DNA from: JAWLCA01 sp050485905
Lineage (GTDB): Bacteria > Pseudomonadota > Alphaproteobacteria > Rhodobacterales > Rhodobacteraceae
Assembly: GCA_050485905.1 (NCBI GenBank)
Contig: JBJHCH010000129.1
Span: forward strand, 1 to 9,954
DNA: 9,954 nt
Reading direction: 5' to 3'
The translations under genes and the position numbers were made by a program. This document shows positions 5,226 to 9,954 of the stretch, piece by piece (the stretch's first letter is position 1; the number at the start of each line of letters is the position of its first letter). The notes beneath the pieces are model-generated. The model saw nothing but the letters and a program-made list of their open reading frames with translations, ran no database searches and was not told the origin of the DNA.

Positions 5226-6674
5226 ATGTTCGACCTGCGCCCCGTGGGATTCATCATCGGTCTGCTGGTCGCCGCGCTGGGGGCGTCGATGCTGCTGCCG
5301 ATGGCCGCCGATCTGGCGGTGGGCGATCCGCATTGGCTGGTCTTTCTGGAATGTGCGATCATCACCATTGCCTCTGGCGCGCTGGTGACGCTGGCCTGCG
5401 CCAACGGGCGCGGAAAGGGGCTGACGATCCCGCAATCCTTCCTGCTGACCACGGGCGTCTGGGTGGCGCTGCCGCTGTTCGGCACGCTGCCTTTCATGCT
5501 TGGGGCGCCGGGTGCGGGCTTCACCGATGCGATGTTCGAGTCGATGTCGGGGATGACCACGACCGGAACCACGGTTTTCGTGGGGCTGGACGACCTGCCG
5601 CATGGCACGAACCTGTGGCGCGGCATCCTGCAGTGGCTGGGGGGCCTTGGCATCATCATCGTGGCGATGATCTTCCTGCCGGTGATGCGGGTAGGGGGGA
5701 TGCAGTTCTTCCGGTCCGAGGCGTTCGACACGCTTGGGAAGATCCTGCCGCGGGCGATCGATATCTCGATCTCGCTGATCCAGATCTACGTTCTGCTGAC
5801 GGTGGCCTGCGCGGCGACCTATTACGCGCTGGGTCTGAACGGGTTCGAGGCGACGGTGCACGCGCTGACCACCATCGCCACCGGGGGGTTCTCGACCACG
5901 GATCAGTCTTTCGCGAAGTTCACCGGGCCAGCAGAATACGCTGCGGCGATCTTCATGGTGGCGGCCACGCTGCCCTTTGTGCGTTACGTCCAGCTTCTGG
6001 GCGGCTCGGTAACGCCTATGTGGCGCGACGTGCAGGTGCGGGCCTATCTGCGCTGGGCGGCTTATGGCGTGGCGATGATCGTGGTTTATCGCGTCGCGGT
6101 GCTTGAATCGCCCCTGCTGCCTGCGGTGCGCGAGACGATGTTCAATCTGGTCACCATCATGTCCGGCACTGGTTATGCCAGTGCTGACGTGACGCTGTGG
6201 GGGCCGTTTGCCTTCATCATCCTGCTGGTTGTCGGCATCATCGGTGGCTGCACCGCCTCGACTGGTTGTTCGATCAAGGTGTTTCGCTATCTGGTGCTGA
6301 TCGAGGCGGTGCGCGCCCAGATCCGGCGCATCCACAGCCCCAGCCGGGTGGTTCCGCTGCGGCTAGACGGCCGGGTGCTGGGCGGCGACGTCATCAATTC
6401 GGTGATCGTGCTGTTCACCGCCTTCATCCTTACTTTCGGCGTGGTCGCGGTGCTGCTGTCGCTGACCGGCCTGCCGACACTGACGGCGCTGACGGCGGCT
6501 TGGACGGCGGTGTTCAACATCGGCCCTGTCTTCGGCGCGGGTGTCGGGCCGACCGGCGCGGTCGATCAGTTCCCCGTCACGGCGAAATGGCTGATGATCG
6601 TCGCCATGCTTCTGGGCCGGCTGGAGCTTCTGTCGGTTTTCGTGCTGTTCCTGCCGCGATTCTGGCGCGGGTGA
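5226..6674 (+). CDS. trkH: Trk potassium uptake channel subunit TrkH
   Basis: A 482-residue inner-membrane protein of the TrkH/KtrB family, which carries potassium into the cell together with the NAD(H)- and nucleotide-binding regulator TrkA. The length and many hydrophobic helices fit. Four pore-loop segments are visible: Thr-Thr-Thr-Gly-Thr-Thr at 111-116, Thr-Ile-Ala-Thr-Gly-Gly-Phe at 216-222, Ile-Met-Ser-Gly-Thr-Gly-Tyr at 311-317 and Asn-Ile-Gly-Pro-Val-Phe-Gly at 431-437. The conserved block Gly-Cys-Thr-Ala-Ser-Thr-Gly-Cys-Ser-Ile-Lys at 341-351 is also present. The start fits the common opening Met-Phe-Asp-Leu-Arg-Pro-Val-Gly. No good ribosome-binding site precedes it; an inverted repeat sits there instead. 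No trkA gene is in the window. The stop codon is one base from the stop of the convergent gene, leaving no room for a terminator. Confidence 0.95.
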   Translation: MFDLRPVGFIIGLLVAALGASMLLPMAADLAVGDPHWLVFLECAIITIASGALVTLACANGRGKGLTIPQSFLLTTGVWVALPLFGTLPFMLGAPGAGFTDAMFESMSGMTTTGTTVFVGLDDLPHGTNLWRGILQWLGGLGIIIVAMIFLPVMRVGGMQFFRSEAFDTLGKILPRAIDISISLIQIYVLLTVACAATYYALGLNGFEATVHALTTIATGGFSTTDQSFAKFTGPAEYAAAIFMVAATLPFVRYVQLLGGSVTPMWRDVQVRAYLRWAAYGVAMIVVYRVAVLESPLLPAVRETMFNLVTIMSGTGYASADVTLWGPFAFIILLVVGIIGGCTASTGCSIKVFRYLVLIEAVRAQIRRIHSPSRVVPLRLDGRVLGGDVINSVIVLFTAFILTFGVVAVLLSLTGLPTLTALTAAWTAVFNIGPVFGAGVGPTGAVDQFPVTAKWLMIVAMLLGRLELLSVFVLFLPRFWRG

Positions 6675-6675
6675 A

Positions 6676-8412
6676 CTACTCCCAGCAAGAAACCATGACA
6701 GTCATGCCGGTGGCGATGCGGGCCAGATCCTCGGGCGCGAGCGCGCCCTGCTGGTTTGCCGGGCGAACCGAGACGCCGGCTGCCTCCAGCGCGTCGGCCA
6801 GTGCAGAGGCATCGGCGGCGAAGGTCACATCCGGCGGCAGCAGACGCGCCGTATCCTCGGCCCGCGGCAAGAGCATGCCCATGACCGCGCCCGAGGCATC
6901 ATAGACCGGCCCGCCGGCATCCCCCGGCATCACCGTCATCGCCAGCCGTGCCAGCCCCTCCTCACCGTTCAGGCCGCCCATCTCTTGCAGCGTGCCGAAG
7001 GTGAGCGTCGGCAGGGCGATCCGGTCGCCGTAGGAAAAGCCCGACGCCGCCACTTCGGACAGCGGGCGGGTGGAGGCAGTGCGGAACTCTGCCACACCCA
7101 TGGGGGCCAGCGGTGTTTCCGGGCGCAGCACGGCGATGCCGAGGTCGGCGTCGGTCAGGGCGACGCGTGCCGCATGGCGGTCGTCCAGCGTGACGCGACC
7201 GCAGCCCGCCACCGCCTCGGCGCTGGTCAGCACCGCACCGCGGTCGTCCACGTAGAAACCGGAGCGGACGCGCACGGGCCGCCGGATCTCCAGCCCCGCC
7301 AGCAGGTCGCGGCGTGCCGCGGCGCTTTCGTCGCCCTCTGACGGGTCGAGCGCGAAGTCACCGAAGGGCGTGAAACTCGCCTTCATCGCATCCAGCACCC
7401 GCGTCATCCGCTCGGCATCGGCAGGATCCCAGACCAGCGTGTAACCCTTGATCAGCCCGCCGCGCAGTTCGGCAAAGGTATAGCTTTGCAGCCCCGCCTG
7501 CTGGCCGGTCAGCACGAAGGATGAACCGGAGCGTTCGCGGAACCCCTCGGTCGGCACGATCTCCAGTGTCTGCATGATGTCGTAGAGGCCGAACAGCGTC
7601 TGCTGGTCGCCGGGCTGACTGATCAGCAGCACGCGCGTCGCCGTGCCGTCGATACTGTCGTAATGGGCAAAGGGCGGCTCATAGCGGGCAAAGGCCACCA
7701 TCGCCTTGGGCAGGTCGATTTCGATACCCGCCGCCTCGTCCCGAACCGTCTCCATCCCCAGTTCGGCCATGGCAGACTGCCAGTCGCTCAGCAGTTCCTC
7801 GCGCTGCATGGTGGTCAGCACGCCGGTCTGGTCGTAGCCGCGATCGGCCTGCCAGCCGACCATTGCCGCCCGCGTGCCGGGGCCAAAGGCACCATCAATG
7901 GCCGAGGTGTAATAGCCCTTCCATTGCAGGGCCGTCTGAAGCTCCTCCCGCGCCGGGCGGTCGAGCAGGGATTCGGAGCGTCGCGCCTCGGCCGGGGTCT
8001 CGTCCGGCGGGGGGGCCGCGGCGAGCGGCGCCTGCTCCGGCGCCGGCTCTGGTGCGGCTGGAGGATCGAGCGGGGTTGTTCGAAGCGCCGCGCCCACAGG
8101 CCAGAACGGCTGCCGGAAGTTGCGGCCGTCGTTCAGGAAGCTGTCGGCGGGGATCAGACGCTCGGCGCGCAACTCGCGCAACCGCGCATCGGCGCCCGGC
8201 CGGTCATAGGGCCCAAGCGTGATCGCATACCAGCCGGACCCCAGCCGATAGCCCTGCACATCGTCGAAGACGCCGGAATAGGCGCGTGCGCGCACTTCGG
8301 CCTCGCGCAGGTTCGGCTGCGCCTCGATCTGGACCCAGAAGGTCTCCTGCGCGGCGGCGGTGCCTGTCGCCATCGCCAAAGCCAGCATCAACGCCTGAAA
8401 CATCCGAACCAT
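6676..8412 (-). CDS. Exported SPOR / peptidoglycan-binding protein with inactive-looking trypsin-like domain
   Basis: A 578-residue protein with a Sec signal peptide (residues 1-21, hydrophobic core Leu-Met-Leu-Ala-Leu-Ala-Met, likely cut after Ala-Ala-Ala before Gln22). Residues 24-100 look like a SPOR-type repeat (Phe-Trp-Val-Gln-Ile, then Gly-Trp-Tyr-Ala-Ile-Thr-Leu-Gly-Pro-Tyr). A Pro/Ala/Glu-rich linker spans about 112-143, and a peptidoglycan_binding_1-like domain about 150-210 (Gly-Tyr-Tyr, Ile-Asp-Gly-Ala-Phe-Gly-Pro-Gly-Thr-Arg). A middle part of unknown fold follows to about 370. The C-terminal part (about 380-560) resembles a trypsin/DegP-like protease. In that part the histidine position is Glu399 (Thr-Ser-Ala-Glu-Ala-Val), the aspartate Asp423 is kept (Asp-Ala-Asp-Leu-Gly), and the serine position is Ala499 (Pro-Gly-Asp-Ala-Gly-Gly-Pro). 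I infer a periplasmic, cell-wall-associated protein without protease activity. The ATG at 8412 gives the signal peptide directly. It is divergent from glyQ and convergent with trkH. Confidence 0.87.
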   Translation of the reverse strand: MVRMFQALMLALAMATGTAAAQETFWVQIEAQPNLREAEVRARAYSGVFDDVQGYRLGSGWYAITLGPYDRPGADARLRELRAERLIPADSFLNDGRNFRQPFWPVGAALRTTPLDPPAAPEPAPEQAPLAAAPPPDETPAEARRSESLLDRPAREELQTALQWKGYYTSAIDGAFGPGTRAAMVGWQADRGYDQTGVLTTMQREELLSDWQSAMAELGMETVRDEAAGIEIDLPKAMVAFARYEPPFAHYDSIDGTATRVLLISQPGDQQTLFGLYDIMQTLEIVPTEGFRERSGSSFVLTGQQAGLQSYTFAELRGGLIKGYTLVWDPADAERMTRVLDAMKASFTPFGDFALDPSEGDESAAARRDLLAGLEIRRPVRVRSGFYVDDRGAVLTSAEAVAGCGRVTLDDRHAARVALTDADLGIAVLRPETPLAPMGVAEFRTASTRPLSEVAASGFSYGDRIALPTLTFGTLQEMGGLNGEEGLARLAMTVMPGDAGGPVYDASGAVMGMLLPRAEDTARLLPPDVTFAADASALADALEAAGVSVRPANQQGALAPEDLARIATGMTVMVSCWE

Positions 8413-8507
8413 TCTGCTCGCCCCGTATTGCCTGCGCAGACCCTGACTGGCCAGCGTAAACCAACGGTAACCATGCGGCTGGCGGCGTCAATAATCCGGC
8501 GGCCCGA

Positions 8508-8536
8508 TTGACCCTTCCGGCCCGCTTGGCTAGTCA
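8508..8536 (+). promoter_or_regulatory. Probable promoter of the glyQ operon
   Basis: TTGACC at 8508-8513 is a good -35 box, and TAGTCA at 8531-8536 is a weak -10 after exactly 17 bases. Transcription would start near 8543, giving a leader of about 30 bases that contains the glyQ ribosome-binding site. On the other strand TTGACG (8491-8486) is a possible -35 for the divergent exported-protein gene, but its -10 (TACCGT after 16 bases) is poor. The region between 8413 and 8573 would therefore hold back-to-back promoters. Confidence 0.42.
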
Positions 8537-8573
8537 GACCGTGCTTTTCCGGACACCCGAAGGATACCGGCCC

Positions 8574-9494
8574 ATGCCAGATGCCGCCGCGCCGCGCTGC
8601 TTTCAGGAGATCATCCTGCGCCTGACGGCCTATTGGGCGGGCAAGGGCTGCGCGATCATGCAGCCCTATGACATGGAGGTGGGGGCGGGCACCTTTCACC
8701 CGGCCACCACCCTCCGCAGCCTCGGGCCTCGGCCTTGGGCGGCGGCCTATGTCCAACCCTCTCGCCGGCCCACCGACGGGCGCTATGGCGAGAACCCGAA
8801 CCGGCTGCAGCATTACTATCAATATCAGGTCATCATCAAACCCTCGCCCCCCGACCTGCAGGAGCTTTACCTGGGCAGCCTCGCCGCCATCGGGCTGGAC
8901 CCGCTGCTGCACGACATCCGCTTTGTCGAGGATGATTGGGAATCCCCCACGCTGGGCGCCTGGGGCCTGGGGTGGGAGGTGTGGTGCGACGGGATGGAAG
9001 TGTCGCAGTACACCTATTTCCAGCAGGTCGGCGGGCATGACTGCAGGCCGGTCAGTGGTGAGCTGACCTATGGGCTGGAGCGGCTGGCGATGTATGTGCT
9101 GGGCGTTGATCACGTGATGGACATGCCGTTCAACGACCCCGATGCGCCGATCCCGCTGAGCTATGGGGACGTGTTCCGCCAGACCGAGCAGGAATATTCG
9201 CGCTGGAACTTCGACCAGGCCGATACCGACACGCTGTTCCAGCACTTCAAGGACGCCGAGGCGGAATGCGAGCGCACGCTGGCCGCGGCGGAGGTGGACG
9301 GTGCCGGGCGGCGGATCGTGATGGCGCATCCGGCCTACGACCAGTGCATCAAGGCCAGCCACATCTTCAACCTGCTGGACGCGCGTGGCGTGATCTCGGT
9401 CACCGAGCGGCAGGCCTATATCGGCCGGGTCCGCGCGCTGGCAAAGAAATGCGCCGATGCCTATATGGCCACGCCGGCGGGGTCTGCGGCGTGA
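8574..9494 (+). CDS. glyQ: Glycyl-tRNA synthetase alpha subunit
   Basis: A 306-residue class II aminoacyl-tRNA synthetase subunit, the catalytic alpha chain of the bacterial alpha2-beta2 glycyl-tRNA synthetase. It activates glycine with ATP and charges tRNA-Gly in the cytoplasm together with GlyS. The N-terminal block Cys-Phe-Gln-Glu-Ile-Ile-Leu-Arg-Leu, then Met-Gln-Pro-Tyr-Asp-Met-Glu-Val-Gly-Ala-Gly-Thr at 29-40, is typical. Motif 2 lies around 60-90 (Arg-Tyr-Gly-Glu-Asn-Pro-Asn-Arg). The motif 3 region is Gly-Glu-Leu-Thr-Tyr-Gly-Leu-Glu-Arg-Leu-Ala at 162-172. The ATG at 8574 is chosen because GAAGGA (8559-8564) lies nine bases before it and the family block begins soon after; a TTG at 8508 in the same frame falls in the promoter. 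The stop overlaps the next start by GTGA, and glyS follows at 9945. Confidence 0.96.
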   Translation: MPDAAAPRCFQEIILRLTAYWAGKGCAIMQPYDMEVGAGTFHPATTLRSLGPRPWAAAYVQPSRRPTDGRYGENPNRLQHYYQYQVIIKPSPPDLQELYLGSLAAIGLDPLLHDIRFVEDDWESPTLGAWGLGWEVWCDGMEVSQYTYFQQVGGHDCRPVSGELTYGLERLAMYVLGVDHVMDMPFNDPDAPIPLSYGDVFRQTEQEYSRWNFDQADTDTLFQHFKDAEAECERTLAAAEVDGAGRRIVMAHPAYDQCIKASHIFNLLDARGVISVTERQAYIGRVRALAKKCADAYMATPAGSAA

Positions 9495-9940
9495 CCGGTC
9501 GCCTCCTTGCGGCCAGCATCGTGATCTCGGCGCTGATAGCCGGCTTCGGGATCTACTACCTGCAGGTCTATGCCTTCTATGATCAGGTGGAGTTGGCGGA
9601 GATGCCGATGACATCGGCAGACGGCACGGTGGAAGCGGTTCCGGTCGCGGATTTTCAGGGGATCGATTCCGACAGCAGCCCGATCCGCTTTCGCGGCTGT
9701 TTCCGCGTCGCAGACGGGGCGGATGATTTCGCCGCCTATGCCCGGCCGGAACCGCTGATCGCCCCGCACTGGTTTTCGTGTTTCGATGCGGTGGCCATTG
9801 GCGCCGACCTGCAATCGGGCGCCGCCCGGGCGGTTCTGGCTGAGGCCGAGGTTCGTGACGGGGTGGACCGCGTGGTCGCGCTTTACCCAGATGGCCGCGC
9901 CTTTGCCTGGCACCAGTTGAACGACAGATACAGGGACTGA
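9491..9940 (+). CDS. Small membrane-anchored protein between glyQ and glyS (DUF6446-like)
   Basis: A 149-residue protein of unknown function. Residues 5-24 form one hydrophobic segment (Leu-Leu-Ala-Ala-Ser-Ile-Val-Ile-Ser-Ala-Leu-Ile-Ala-Gly), followed by Tyr-Tyr-Leu-Gln-Val-Tyr-Ala-Phe-Tyr. This suggests a single N-terminal anchor with the rest in the periplasm. Further on are Asp-Ser-Asp-Ser-Ser-Pro-Ile-Arg-Phe-Arg (59-68), two cysteines (Cys70, Cys97) that could form a disulfide, and Ala-Trp-His-Gln-Leu-Asn near the end. I recall such proteins in Rhodobacteraceae as DUF6446; this is from memory. The GTG start at 9491 overlaps the glyQ stop as GTGA, a sign of coupled translation, and glyS begins five bases after its stop. 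No role in tRNA charging is shown by the sequence. Confidence 0.8.
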   Translation: MTGRLLAASIVISALIAGFGIYYLQVYAFYDQVELAEMPMTSADGTVEAVPVADFQGIDSDSSPIRFRGCFRVADGADDFAAYARPEPLIAPHWFSCFDAVAIGADLQSGAARAVLAEAEVRDGVDRVVALYPDGRAFAWHQLNDRYRD

Positions 9941-9944
9941 TCCC

Positions 9945-9954
9945 ATGCCCGACC
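9945..9954 (+). CDS. glyS: Start of glycyl-tRNA synthetase beta subunit, cut by the window edge
   Basis: ATG at 9945 begins Met-Pro-Asp, the usual opening of GlyS proteins, and AGGGA (9932-9936) lies eight bases before it. The name rests mainly on position, since glyS follows glyQ closely in most bacteria with the tetrameric enzyme. Only three codons are visible. Confidence 0.7.

Noticed and set aside
4199..6335. Two long minus-strand open frames across folE2 and trkH
   Set aside because: Both are antisense to well-conserved genes and have low-complexity, His/Arg/Gln-rich translations. They are products of codon bias, not genes.
8508..8573. Longer glyQ beginning at TTG 8508
   Set aside because: The TTG is part of the likely -35 box, and the ATG at 8574 has GAAGGA nine bases upstream and gives the normal family length.

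Overview
The window is GC-rich, gene-dense DNA that reads as a chromosomal segment of an alphaproteobacterium, most likely of the Rhodobacteraceae (Paracoccus/Rhodobacter-like). Reasons: a SAM-II riboswitch in front of a metZ gene, a type IB GTP cyclohydrolase (FolE2), a small membrane-anchored protein wedged between glyQ and glyS, and a SPOR/peptidoglycan-binding/trypsin-like protein of a kind I associate with this family. The placement rests on gene content and recall, not on a marker gene or a search. I see no rRNA, tRNA, transposase, phage gene or CRISPR array.

Layout from left to right. 1-943: the first bases of an unidentified minus-strand gene with a strong ribosome-binding site, preceded on the same strand by an alpha/beta-hydrolase. 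1039-2369: a probable promoter, a SAM-II riboswitch, an intrinsic terminator and metZ (O-succinylhomoserine sulfhydrylase), together a SAM-controlled methionine-biosynthesis unit. 2370-2603: a non-coding stretch between convergent genes, with five 10-11 bp direct repeats in helical phase and an AT-rich palindrome. 2604-3822: two minus-strand genes, a 2-keto-4-pentenoate hydratase-like enzyme and a one-domain PilZ protein. 3823-4084: a 262 bp divergent intergenic region in which I see no convincing operator or promoter. 4085-6674: folE2 and trkH on the plus strand with a perfect inverted repeat between them. 6676-8412: a minus-strand exported protein that looks like a pseudoprotease and almost touches the end of trkH. 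8413-8573: a divergent promoter region. 8574-9954: glyQ, a DUF6446-like membrane protein and the start of glyS, an apparent operon for tetrameric glycyl-tRNA synthetase.

Most genes are core metabolism or housekeeping: methionine synthesis, folate/GTP cyclohydrolase, potassium uptake and tRNA charging. I did not find a clearly new multi-gene system. The points most worth a second look are the riboswitch with a readable attenuator, the exported protein whose protease domain has lost two of three triad residues, the phased repeats and palindrome after metZ, and the PilZ domain lacking a clean c-di-GMP motif.
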